Shown: piece after piece, positions 50,101-54,900 of the stretch
Numbering within the stretch: position 1 is the first letter of the stretch
Layout of the letters: every line of letters begins with the position of its first letter
Source: Puffinus mauretanicus
Taxonomy: Eukaryota > Chordata > Aves > Procellariiformes > Procellariidae
NCBI GenBank assembly: GCA_023333565.1
Contig: JAJKFH010000962.1
Span: 248,001 to 312,000 of the forward strand
Direction: 5' to 3'
Length of the DNA: 64,000 bases
Notes under the pieces: model-generated
What the model was told of the DNA's origin: nothing
Database searches by the model: none
The model's input: the letters and a program-made list of their open reading frames with translations, nothing else
Made by a program: the position numbers and the translations under genes

Positions 50101-51631
50101 TTTTATGGCTTGGCAATCTTAAGCTATAGAGGTGCTCCCTTGTAAGAACAGAAGAGGTCCTCCTGTAGGGCAGTTTGTCCTAGCTATCTGAACACCTAGC
50201 CAAGGAGAGACCCCTCTCTTTGCTGTTTCCTAGAGCTTTCTCTTCAGCCCTGACTAGCTGCTTAGCTTTTAGGTGTTTCACGTTAGAGGGCAGCGAGTTT
50301 CATCTTTGTCAAGAGGCAAGCTTTTTTTTCATTTCTCCTCAAGTACAGCCTAGATGCAGTACAAACATACCCAGATGAAAAATGCTGAAAGAAGGCAGTG
50401 ATGTTTTCTTTGGGTATTTTTTTGTTGGGTTTTTTGGCTTTTTTAACCAAATGTGGTCTAATCCGCAATGTGACTGTCCAAAAAGTATTACTAATAAGCA
50501 CTGATCAGAGCTGTGTGAAACAGACAGACCTTGCCTCAGAGTGATACTAATAAAGAGCAATTCAGAGAGGTTTTTGCCAGAAACATGAGCTTATCTTAGC
50601 TTGAGAAAGGCTTAGCATCAGCAGTGGGTGCATAATAAAGTTCAGAGCTATTATTGCAATGTAAAGGCTACACATGTAAGCAAAGACTGTAAATCATGGC
50701 TAAGGCAAATCTCTGAAATTACGATTCATTATAACCTAACATCTGGGGAACCTACCAGATTTAATTGTTTGTTTCAGAAACAAAAAAGACAAGACTGCTT
50801 GAAAAAATCTCACATCTCAGCAGCCTTTATTGCTAGGTAGTTCCTTCTCACTCATTATTTTTAGCATTCTTTTTCTTTTAGAAAAAAAAAATTAAATACT
50901 AAAGCACACATAAAAATCAAGTAAATAGATGAGAAAACACATTTATATTGCTTGTGAGGTTAAAGACTCTGCTAGTGAAGGCTGTGTTCTTCAAACTGGA
51001 TCAAGGATGAAAACCAGTAGAGCCACAGAACATCAACTCACATACCTTTGGAGCAAGGGGTGCTGCTTCCTGAGTTGAGCAGGGGGTTTTCAGTCAGCCT
51101 GCATGTTTCTTGTTCTGCTTCTTCGTTGATCCTGTCCCCACATAACCTGTTCCAAAGGCACAATTCAGGCAGAAAAGTAAGTCAGAAGAAAGGAAATTAC
51201 TAGTTGTGGGTTGCAGAAGATGTCATAACCTTCTTCCAGAGGGACTGCTGGGAGAGCAGTCCTGTAGCTGTACTTGCAAATCCTAATGAGGAGAGAGGAG
51301 GTCCTGAGGGCAACGAAGAAAAAGAGCCAGTACTTGGCCATGAGGAATTTATAATCATTTTTAGTTAGACAGGCACAGACACATTTACATAGGGTGCAGA
51401 ACTGTTTTCACCACTTCCCCAGGCGATTGCACAAACCTACATTTTATAGGAGTAGTGCCTGCTCCACATTGTCCAAGCACCACAGGTGTCCGCCTTTGAC
51501 AGTGACCATTTCTAACCTTTTCATTTGCAGGAAGCTCAGTCTCCGGCTTTTACAGAGTGCGTGCCATTGACTACTGGGGGAAGGCAGGCCTGTCCTCTCT
51601 TCCTGTGGAGTATGTTGAAGCTTTCAAGTGA
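2161..51631 (+). CDS. IDUA: IDUA, alpha-L-iduronidase (exons 2-14; exon 1 outside window)
   Basis: Lysosomal glycoside hydrolase (family GH39) that removes terminal alpha-L-iduronic acid from dermatan and heparan sulfate. Thirteen exons are read here: 2161-2301, 40269-40351, 40968-41075, 41744-41839, 42408-42610, 43031-43210, 44608-44824, 45418-45633, 46235-46356, 47684-47809, 48410-48486, 49281-49381 and 51531-51631. All have AG/GT borders and join in frame to 589 codons plus stop, against 653 residues for the whole human enzyme. The acid/base glutamate is in the WNEPDHH motif of exon 5, and the nucleophile glutamate is in YNDEADP of exon 7; both are intact. The last exons form the fibronectin-III-like tail. 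The first exon with signal peptide must lie left of base 1. Intron 2 is about 38 kb and contains antisense SLC26A1 and a retrovirus. The match is by recollection of the human protein; no search was run. Confidence 0.96.
2302..4260 (+). other. IDUA intron 2, left part
   Basis: Non-coding sequence between exon 2 and the retroviral insertion. No exon, RNA gene or repeat recognised. Confidence 0.6.
4261..4265. repeat. Target-site duplication, left copy
   Basis: CTCCC immediately before the left LTR; repeated exactly at 11274-11278. Extending to six bases breaks the match (T before, T after in the wrong position), so the duplication is 5 bp. Confidence 0.85.
4266..4787 (-). repeat. 3' LTR of the endogenous retrovirus
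   Basis: 522 bp, beginning TGTCCTGG and ending CCACGACA on the minus strand. By eye about 21 substitutions and no indels relative to the 5' LTR, mostly transitions. It is preceded by a purine-rich tract. Confidence 0.96.
4398..4403 (-). terminator. Retroviral poly(A) signal in 3' LTR
   Basis: ATTAAA on the minus strand, the same position as in the 5' LTR, downstream of the CRE/TATA block. A likely R-region poly(A) signal for proviral transcripts. Confidence 0.45.
4788..5198 (-). other. Retroviral region between integrase and 3' LTR, no env
   Basis: About 410 bases, AT-rich with a TATATATAT microsatellite near 4845-4865. No envelope motif, transmembrane frame or other gene is seen. Confidence 0.8.
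4791..4800 (-). promoter_or_regulatory. Polypurine tract
   Basis: The minus strand reads AAGGGGTGGA three bases before the 3' LTR, as expected for plus-strand DNA priming. Confidence 0.6.
5199..5882 (-). pseudogene. pol: Retroviral integrase core and C-terminal domain
   Basis: Continues pol in the same frame after the TGA at 5883 and ends at 5199. The catalytic triad is complete: Asp12 (QIDYITL), Asp71 (IESDNGTHF) and Glu107 (SGKIERYNG), with the spacing of 35 residues between the last two that defines DD35E. The C-terminal region has [14 protein letters not shown] and a Trp pair. No further gene follows before the LTR. Confidence 0.93.
5886..6839 (-). pseudogene. pol: Retroviral RNase H and integrase zinc domain
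   Basis: Continues the pol frame after the TGA at 6840 and is broken again by TGA at 6711-6713 and 5883-5885. In the piece starting at 6656, the RNase H catalytic residues are Asp45 (FTDGSC), Glu83 (FAELKA), Asp107 (YTDSW) and Asp177, with His160 nearby. The integrase HHCC zinc-binding domain follows: His204, His209, Cys238 and Cys241. All catalytic and zinc residues are present despite the stops. Confidence 0.92.
6843..8186 (-). pseudogene. pol: Retroviral protease end and reverse transcriptase
   Basis: After the second protease copy the frame runs through a linker, is broken by TGA at 7881-7883, and continues as reverse transcriptase (7880-6843) up to a TGA at 6840-6842. In the 329-residue piece from 7829, the palm motif TIDIANAFF (catalytic Asp65), the LPQGWKRSP motif and the catalytic YIDD (Asp129, Asp130) are visible. 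The connection region follows, with [16 protein letters not shown] and the start of the RNase H-like tether (PLGFWSQG...[10 protein letters not shown]). YIDD is the variant common in ERVL and other retroelements; gammaretroviruses have YVDD. Confidence 0.92.
8081..8186 (-). repeat. Duplicated protease segment, copy A
   Basis: 106 bp repeated at 8328-8433 with two mismatches; offset exactly 247 bp. This copy is the one continuous with downstream pol. The pair flanks a 141-bp block that is an inverted gag fragment. Confidence 0.92.
8187..8327 (+). repeat. Inverted copy of gag 3'-end sequence inside protease
   Basis: The reverse complement of about 8257-8331 matches 8711-8780 closely: AGCCCTTCTACTCTGTCTGG and TGGACCGTCATGA are shared. 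The rest, to 8187, aligns more loosely to 8780-8930 with deletions. It is therefore gag-derived sequence in the opposite orientation, sandwiched between the two protease direct repeats. Confidence 0.85.
8328..8433 (-). repeat. Duplicated protease segment, copy B
   Basis: Direct repeat of 8081-8186 (two mismatches). It contains the protease stretch [15 protein letters not shown] and ILGIDYL. Confidence 0.92.
8328..8631 (-). pseudogene. pro: Retroviral protease, first (active-site) copy
   Basis: Directly follows the gag TAG in the same reading frame. It carries the aspartyl protease active site [13 protein letters not shown] and a later hydrophobic ILGIDYL segment, as in retropepsins. At 8328 the sequence leaves protease and runs into an inverted gag fragment, so this copy is cut off. 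The arrangement gag-TAG-pro in one frame resembles gammaretroviral readthrough. Confidence 0.85.
8632..10641 (-). pseudogene. gag: Retroviral gag, interrupted by one TGA
   Basis: An open frame from the ATG at 10641 to the TAG at 8632-8634, with one in-frame TGA at 9409-9411 (a single long frame, 670 codons counting both stops). The first ~110 residues are strongly hydrophobic, with several membrane-like segments, which is unusual for gag. They are followed by a basic stretch (KKRGRANGG), nine 10-residue Thr/Pro/Ala-rich repeats (9775-10044), an acidic run of glutamates, and a capsid-like region ([20 protein letters not shown]). After the TGA there is a possible short coiled coil ([17 protein letters not shown]). 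No CCHC zinc knuckle is visible. It is assigned as gag from its position between primer site and protease; no definitive gag motif is present. Confidence 0.8.
9775..10044 (-). repeat. Coding minisatellite in gag, nine 30-bp units
   Basis: Nine consecutive 30-bp units, each with an AGTGCCTGT-like core on the plus strand and 70-95% alike by eye. The period is a multiple of three, so each unit adds ten residues of the TPATGT type without shifting the frame. Confidence 0.9.
10726..10743 (-). promoter_or_regulatory. Primer binding site, tRNA-Lys1,2 type
   Basis: The minus strand reads TGGCGCCCAATGTGGGGC, one base different from the tRNA-Lys1,2 complement known from other retroviruses. Eight bases separate it from the 5' LTR end. 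Confidence 0.8.
10752..11273 (-). repeat. 5' LTR of the endogenous retrovirus
   Basis: 522 bp, beginning TGTCCCGG and ending CCATGACA on the minus strand. It aligns without gaps to the other LTR. It contains a CRE (TGACGTCA), a TATATG TATA-like motif and an ATTAAA-type poly(A) signal in the expected U3-R order. Confidence 0.96.
11028..11048 (-). promoter_or_regulatory. LTR core promoter: CRE and TATA-like motif (5' LTR)
   Basis: A perfect CRE, TGACGTCA (11041-11048), is followed on the minus strand by TATATG (11028-11033). Both are also present in the 3' LTR at 4555-4562 and 4542-4547. The position in mid-LTR suits U3. Activity is inferred only. Confidence 0.5.
11274..11278. repeat. Target-site duplication, right copy
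   Basis: CTCCC immediately after the right LTR, matching 4261-4265. Confidence 0.85.
11279..15908 (+). other. IDUA intron 2 between retrovirus and SLC26A1 stop
   Basis: No coding homology. On the minus strand it holds several AATAAA motifs downstream of SLC26A1 (15382-15387, 13612-13617, 12871-12876, 12515-12520), so part of it is probably SLC26A1 3' UTR of unknown length. Confidence 0.55.
15382..15387 (-). terminator. SLC26A1: Candidate SLC26A1 poly(A) signal (proximal)
   Basis: The first AATAAA on the minus strand that I noticed after the stop, about 520 bases downstream. Further copies exist down to 12515, so the used site is uncertain. Confidence 0.35.
15909..17429 (-). CDS. SLC26A1: SLC26A1 second coding exon
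   Basis: Begins [20 protein letters not shown] after acceptor GTCTCCTCAG and runs 506 codons to TAA at 15909-15911. It covers the remaining membrane domain and the STAS domain. It ends QKLPADCSV; the human C-terminus differs and is of similar length. Confidence 0.95.
   Translation of the reverse strand, partial: VLMGIFRLGFVSMYLSESVLDGFATGASLTILTAQVKYLIGIKIPRSQGHGMLVITWINIFRNISQANLCDVITSAICIVVLVAAKELGDRYKHKLKFPLPTELVVIVVATLVSHYGKLNEVYASSVSGAIPTGFIPPKVPHFNLMLRVAVDALPLAIVSFVFTVSLSEMCAKKYAYTIRANQEMFAVGFCNIIPSFFHSFATSAALAKTLVKTSTGCQTQVSGVISAMVVLLVLLFLAPLFYSLQKCVLACIIIVSLRGALRKFRDVPARYHVNKVDTLVWVITMSASALISTEIGLLVGIVFSMLCIVVRTQRPRTALLGQIQDTSFYEDDLEYENLSPVPKVKIFRFEAPLYYANRNYFLKSLYRMTNLDPNLEAARRKKYEKKEKQHLKKGDHTTANGLGIGETNLQLVPKQIDFEALVVDCSSISFLDTTGVNTLKEMLKDYKDLNISVLLACCNPSVIDSLKRGGYFGKDFGSMQEMLFYSIHNAVQFAKDQKLPADCSV
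15909..19396 (-). CDS. SLC26A1: SLC26A1 (SAT-1), sulfate/oxalate/bicarbonate anion exchanger
   Basis: Multi-pass anion exchanger of the SLC26/SulP family that moves sulfate, oxalate and bicarbonate across epithelial (kidney, liver, gut) basolateral membranes. Two coding exons, 19396-18776 and 17429-15909, join in frame (AG/GT borders) to 713 residues; the human protein has 701. Near the N-terminus is the family signature [20 protein letters not shown], followed by [21 protein letters not shown] sequon-rich loop (NDS, NTT, NLT) lies between early membrane segments. The C-terminal STAS domain contains [20 protein letters not shown]. The protein aligns with SLC26A1 throughout rather than SLC26A2, and its position antisense in IDUA intron 2 is the mammalian SLC26A1 position. 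The start ATG is the first in the exon after the acceptor at 19427; upstream methionines lie beyond that acceptor. The 5' non-coding exon(s) are not identified. Confidence 0.96.
17430..18775 (-). other. SLC26A1 intron between coding exons
   Basis: 1346 bases with GT...AG ends on the minus strand. Apart from an (AT)n run near 18120-18136, nothing recognisable. Confidence 0.8.
18776..19426 (-). CDS. SLC26A1: SLC26A1 first coding exon
   Basis: Acceptor TTCACATTGCAG, 30 bases of 5' UTR, then ATG at 19396 ([14 protein letters not shown]...). It codes for 207 residues: the cytoplasmic N-terminus with a Cys/Lys-rich stretch, the SLC26 signature and the first membrane segments, ending AGVYQ at donor GTAAGT. 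Confidence 0.92.
20623..20660 (-). promoter_or_regulatory. Possible SLC26A1 promoter: AP-1/MARE-like sites and TATA
   Basis: Read on the minus strand, CTAAGTCAGC and TGAGTCA (20660-20643) are followed by TTATATA (20629-20623), oriented toward SLC26A1 and 1.2 kb upstream of its first coding exon. This is motif evidence only; no splice donor could be tied to it. Confidence 0.2.
22190..22209. repeat. Perfect 20-bp palindrome
   Basis: AATTTACTTGCAAGTAAATT reads the same on both strands. Its function is unknown. Confidence 0.8.
22985..23010. repeat. 26-bp near-perfect palindrome
   Basis: Arms GTCTACTC and GAGTAGAC enclose an inner TGTGCACA palindrome; 12 of 13 pairs match. Confidence 0.75.
26958..27027 (+). 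promoter_or_regulatory. TATA-box motif followed by a strong hairpin
   Basis: GGTATATAAATGGG (TATAAA at 26961-26966) lies about 30 bases before an inverted repeat. The arms are TTTGGATAGGT (26998-27008) and ACCTATCCAAA (27013-27023), the loop is GCAG, and three further pairs follow past a one-base bulge. No associated ORF; function not assignable. Confidence 0.3.
35245..35942 (+). mobile_element. CR1 LINE, 5'-truncated
   Basis: Typical avian CR1 3' region: GACCTGGGGGTGCTGGTTGA near the start, the ORF2 C-terminal stretch in an open frame at 35669-35851 ([20 protein letters not shown]), and GGTTGGACTCGATGATCTTA before the tail. The tail is about three copies of ATTCTATG. It is truncated to about 0.7 kb, the usual fate of CR1 copies. 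The reading frame upstream of 35669 is broken. The 5' boundary is by eye and may be off by some bases. Confidence 0.93.
35918..35942 (+). repeat. CR1 tail microsatellite (ATTCTATG)n
   Basis: About three tandem 8-bp units at the CR1 3' end, the hallmark of the family. Confidence 0.93.
35943..40268 (+). other. IDUA intron 2, right part
   Basis: Non-coding as far as I can see. Open frames at 36169-36477 (minus) and 39148-39522 (plus) have no recognisable domain or splice context. Confidence 0.6.
40269..40351 (+). CDS. IDUA: IDUA exon 3
   Basis: It encodes [20 protein letters not shown]...LIPG, matching the human exon 3 stretch containing LSYNFTHLDGYLDLL. Acceptor TTCTTCAG, donor GTAAGG. An N-glycosylation sequon (NFT) is conserved. 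It lies 38 kb from exon 2, across the nested SLC26A1 gene. Confidence 0.94.
40968..41075 (+). CDS. IDUA: IDUA exon 4
   Basis: It encodes [20 protein letters not shown]...LASRYI; the human equivalent begins [20 protein letters not shown]. Acceptor TTTTTAG, donor GTAAGT. A run of 21 adenines starts nine bases after the exon. Confidence 0.95.
41085..41105 (+). repeat. Poly(A) run of 21 in IDUA intron 4
   Basis: Twenty-one consecutive A bases starting nine bases after the exon 4 donor, followed by an A/G-rich stretch. Confidence 0.9.
41744..41839 (+). CDS. IDUA: IDUA exon 5 (acid/base catalytic Glu)
   Basis: It encodes [20 protein letters not shown] and the following [11 protein letters not shown]. 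The NEP glutamate corresponds to the human acid/base catalyst (Glu182). Acceptor CTCCTACAG, donor GTAAGC. The codon split with exon 4 reads GAT (Asp), where human has Gly. Confidence 0.95.
42408..42610 (+). CDS. IDUA: IDUA exon 6
   Basis: It encodes [20 protein letters not shown]...GGPGDSFH...[21 protein letters not shown], nearly identical to human in the core. Acceptor GGACTTCAG, donor GTCAGT; the exon ends in phase 0. Confidence 0.96.
43031..43210 (+). CDS. IDUA: IDUA exon 7 (nucleophile Glu)
   Basis: Sixty codons, phase 0 at both ends. It contains [13 protein letters not shown], whose glutamate corresponds to the human nucleophile (Glu299), and [13 protein letters not shown]. Acceptor TTGTTGCAG, donor GTAACT. 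Confidence 0.96.
43211..44607 (+). other. IDUA intron 7
   Basis: 1.4 kb with overlapping short open frames on both strands (43737-44358) and no homology; nothing recognised. Confidence 0.6.
44608..44824 (+). CDS. IDUA: IDUA exon 8
   Basis: It encodes [20 protein letters not shown] and [20 protein letters not shown], then [14 protein letters not shown]...[10 protein letters not shown], close to human. Sequons NTT and NNT are present. Acceptor TTTGCAG, donor GTATAG. Confidence 0.95.
45418..45633 (+). CDS. IDUA: IDUA exon 9
   Basis: It begins [16 protein letters not shown] and continues [11 protein letters not shown]...[16 protein letters not shown], aligned with human EEQLWAEV...GVLASAHRP...DAWRAAVLIYASDD. 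This is the least conserved part of the enzyme. The acceptor is the unusual TTTTTTAAAG; the donor is GTAAAC. Confidence 0.9.
46235..46356 (+). CDS. IDUA: IDUA exon 10
   Basis: It encodes [20 protein letters not shown] and on to [14 protein letters not shown], aligned with human LVYVTRYLDN...FPTAEQFRRMRAAE. Acceptor CCTAAAG, donor GTATGA. Confidence 0.93.
46357..47683 (+). other. IDUA intron 10
   Basis: 1.3 kb non-coding; it contains a 17-bp exact tandem duplication at 47304-47337. Confidence 0.7.
47304..47337. repeat. Exact 2 x 17-bp tandem duplication
   Basis: TTTCACTGCACACTGGG occurs twice in a row. Confidence 0.9.
47684..47809 (+). CDS. IDUA: IDUA exon 11
   Basis: Forty-two codons in phase 0: [20 protein letters not shown], then [19 protein letters not shown]. 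The human counterpart is DPVAAAPRPLPAGGRLTL...LLVHVCARPEKPPGQ. Acceptor CTCCCCAG, donor GTATGT. Confidence 0.94.
48410..48486 (+). CDS. IDUA: IDUA exon 12
   Basis: It encodes [20 protein letters not shown] and GCVNSK, aligned with human [26 protein letters not shown]. Acceptor TTTGGACAG, donor GTAAGT. Confidence 0.93.
48823..48844 (+). repeat. Hairpin in IDUA intron 12
   Basis: CACATCCCT and AGGGATGTG form a perfect 9-bp stem with loop GTTA. Confidence 0.7.
49281..49381 (+). CDS. IDUA: IDUA exon 13
   Basis: It encodes [20 protein letters not shown]...FTLWVYSP, aligned with human CLWTYEIQFSQDGKAYTPV...FNLFVFSP. Acceptor TTTTCTAG, donor GTAAGG. Confidence 0.94.
49382..51530 (+). other. IDUA intron 13
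   Basis: 2.1 kb without recognisable genes or repeats. Confidence 0.6.
51531..51631 (+). CDS. IDUA: IDUA exon 14, stop codon
   Basis: It encodes [20 protein letters not shown] and ends PVEYVEAFK with stop TGA at 51629-51631; the human end is [26 protein letters not shown]... The acceptor is CATTTGCAG. The C-terminus is shorter than human by several residues. Confidence 0.94.
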
Positions 51632-51904
51632 CTCCGAAGAGTGGTGCCTGGCTTGGTGTCTGAGTGGTGTATGCGCCCTGCAAGTGACAACTCCCCAGAA
51701 AGATAAACTCCTCCCAGGCTGAGGAGGGAGTATCGAAAGGACCTGATGAAGCAAGTTAGGAATGCAAGTTAGAAGCAACTGTCCCTATTAACTCTTCAGA
51801 GCTCAAAAGACAGCGTTATCAAACAGCCACAACTGACAACCCAACTGGTACAACTGTAGGAGGCTGTAGGATTGGGATTCAGCCTGGTAACTAGGAATTC
51901 TGGG

Positions 51905-51910
51905 AATAAA
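51905..51910 (+). terminator. IDUA: IDUA poly(A) signal
   Basis: AATAAA lies 274 bases after the IDUA stop, giving a 3' UTR of about 0.3 kb. The next plus-strand AATAAA motifs are several kb away, so this is the simplest end of the transcript. Confidence 0.7.
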
Positions 51911-51931
51911 TATTTATTATTCCCTATTTTA

Positions 51932-54900
51932 CACTGAGCTAATGGCCAGGACAAACCGAAGATTTATAGAGGTCACAAACTGCAGCAGGAACAGGACCAT
52001 CGCTTCACTGTATGAGTGAGGATGGCAGCAAAGGCACAACGAGGACCTGACTGAGAGCGAACTGTCTGCCTCAGCTGCCAGGCTGTCTTGACATAATGGT
52101 TTGTTTGAAAAGCGCACAGCAACCAGACGCATCCGAAGTGAAGGATCCCTGCTTCCCCGCCAGTTAGTCACACGTGCTCCAGTGGGTTATTTCAGAGCAT
52201 TTGTGGCTGTTATTTCGATGCCGGAGCCATCCCGCTCATAGAAGCAGAGGAAGGGGTAGCAGCTCTTCCTCAAAGGGGCACTGTGGCCATCAGCCGCTGC
52301 CTCTTTGTGGTGGAGGCTCTAACCCTGAAAGCCCCTCTTCCTCTCCATTGCTGTCACCTAGTCTGGCCTTCTACAGCCCTTACTAACATCTCTCCCCAGC
52401 GTGCCTCCCCTTTCAGACTGTAAGTGACATGAGGCTTGGCTTTGGGTGGCCAGGAGAAAGCTGAAATGCTAGTTAGAGCCTTTTGTGTTTTCATACTACA
52501 GGGGGAGCACACTCTTGAATGTAAGAGGGCTGCTACTGACAACCAGTTAACAATTAAAAACCATTTACCAAGAACAGTTTGAGCTGCTGTGCTTTGCAAA
52601 GCACGTGCACAAGCGTGTGATAGCCCCAGATCATGGGCTACAGAACACCTCTGGCTGTCCTTGCAGTTGCCAAACACTTTATGTAACAGCAAAGTTCCCT
52701 GAAATTGCAGGGGTGTTTTTTTACTCTCCCCTTTTCACAACTGGCTCAGTTTGAACTGTGCCTTTCAAGTGCTTGTAGAGGGAAGGATAATGCCAGTGAA
52801 AACAGCTGGAGTGTTTTCCATAAGAGGAGCAACTTTGTCGCACAAACAAATCCCCTACTGCTCTCTTTGCTGACATCAGCCACCTCACCAACATAACAAC
52901 AAAGACTGCATATTTGATGAAACATTCAGGTCTCAGACAAAAAAAAAACAAGTTTGCACAGTAGGGGAGAGCTGATCTACCTCAAATGGCCTCATTTTTA
53001 CACCACAGAAGAGAAACATACACAAAAAGTCAGTACATATGAGATGAGGCCTTGTATCTCCTTACCTTCTGGTTATTTGTTCATGTGTTTATGCTGAAAG
53101 TTAGCCTTAAAAGATTCATTTTGTCGCAGAATTCAGATGAAATATTTCTTGCCTCACTGAATTTTGAATAAGGAGCACTTGTCACATCCTTATCTGCCAA
53201 TTCCTTGCCCATAAAGGCTTGTGCAGAACAGAAAAGGGCCATTGGAGTCTACTTAATTGATAACTTCCTCAGTTTCCTGAAAATTCCTTTCAAAAAAGTT
53301 AGTGAGAAGTTCTACTTGGATGGAGATAGTAAAAATACATTTCAAAGTTGTTATAACTGCCCCTAAGTGAAGACTCAGAATACGCAGTTAAATAAAATCT
53401 AGTGGTTAAGACATACTGTTTTGCCAGTATGAAGTTGAACTTTTAGAAAGGTTTAAGTATAAGTCCGTGAGAGATTTCAGTGCATTGAAGCAGGGGAAGA
53501 TACAGGAGCTTGAGAGGACAGTTTACCCTGTTAGGATGTCCTATTTGAGCAGCCTTCTGCTTTCAAATTTTCCCACACTGGCAGTCAGAATATAGCATCT
53601 TTATCAAACCAAGGACCATGCACTAGTTGCAGGTGTTTGAAAAAAAAAATGAAGCATAGCTGTCGTGAAGAGTATTGATTTTGCTATGTAGGAATGTAGT
53701 AGAAAATGTATAGGTGTGCAAATCATGAAAAATAGAAGATCAAAAATCACTGTCTTGCTTTATTTAGCAAACTTAAATTACACCTCACACAATTGAGGTC
53801 AGTAATGGCATATATGAGGCAAATGATGCAGAGCTGATGCGTCCTGATGGAATGTTTGGCTTTTGCGAAAGTGCAGAACAGAGAATGGCAATTCACTTAG
53901 TTTTTCACTGTATTGAAGTCTGTCCCTATGGCAAGTGATTTCCTTTAGGGCAAGTTATCATCTATTAGAAGATTTTAGTTCTGCTGGCCCAGGATTTCTG
54001 CTTCTCAGCAGTGCAGACATGAGGCTTGCAGCTGCCTCTTTGAAGTGGTTTGTAATTCTCATGCTTACTTTTTTTGTCTTGTAAAAAGCAAAGTAAGAGT
54101 GCTGTTTTCTCTAAAGTTTCAAGGTAAAATTTTATACATTATCGTATTGCTTATTGAAGCCACAAAAAAGCAGAAATGTTATTTGCAAGGGTAGAGCTTA
54201 ACATGTTGTAGATGCAAATAAAATCCAGTTTCTTAGGGTCAAGTCCAGCCACTTTGAAAATCTGTCACTAGGTCCCTCTTTTAGGGTTTTTACATTAAAT
54301 GTCATCCAAAGCGTGGAAGGCACAGTGCATTTTCAGGTGTTTTCCTGGCAGTGGCAAATATGCATGGAAAGCAGAGGTAACCAAAAATGGTGCACTGTCT
54401 TGTTCAGAAACAACTTTTAATATTCAGCAAGATTGGTTTTTTCTTCTTCATCTTCTTTGCTGCTTTGGTATAAACTTACTCCTTTAGGCAATGAGCAAGT
54501 CTAAACAATTGCAACAGAAAAGAGAATTTGATATTTCCATGCTTGAGCTTATTTCCAACAAAGTATGGAAGTTTTGGGCTGCCCTTGTCTTTTTTATAAT
54601 TTAATGTCTACAGAAAAATGCTATTTAATACTTGAAACTTGAGTTTTCTGTAACTATCTGTCACTGACTCTGTCTGATAGGGCTTCCAAAATTGCATGTT
54701 TAATGCTACTAATCTCCTCCGTTACCGGGCAGTGATCAGCTCCCACCCCCAGATTTCAGGAGTGCCAGATGTGCATAGTGCTAAGTGCGAGTAGCAGATG
54801 CTTAGTAGTTCTGTAGCATCAGAACCAAAGCAAGACTCAGAGCACTCAGATATGTCTCTTGCTGGCCATAAATCCAAATAGGAAAATATAACCGCAACTG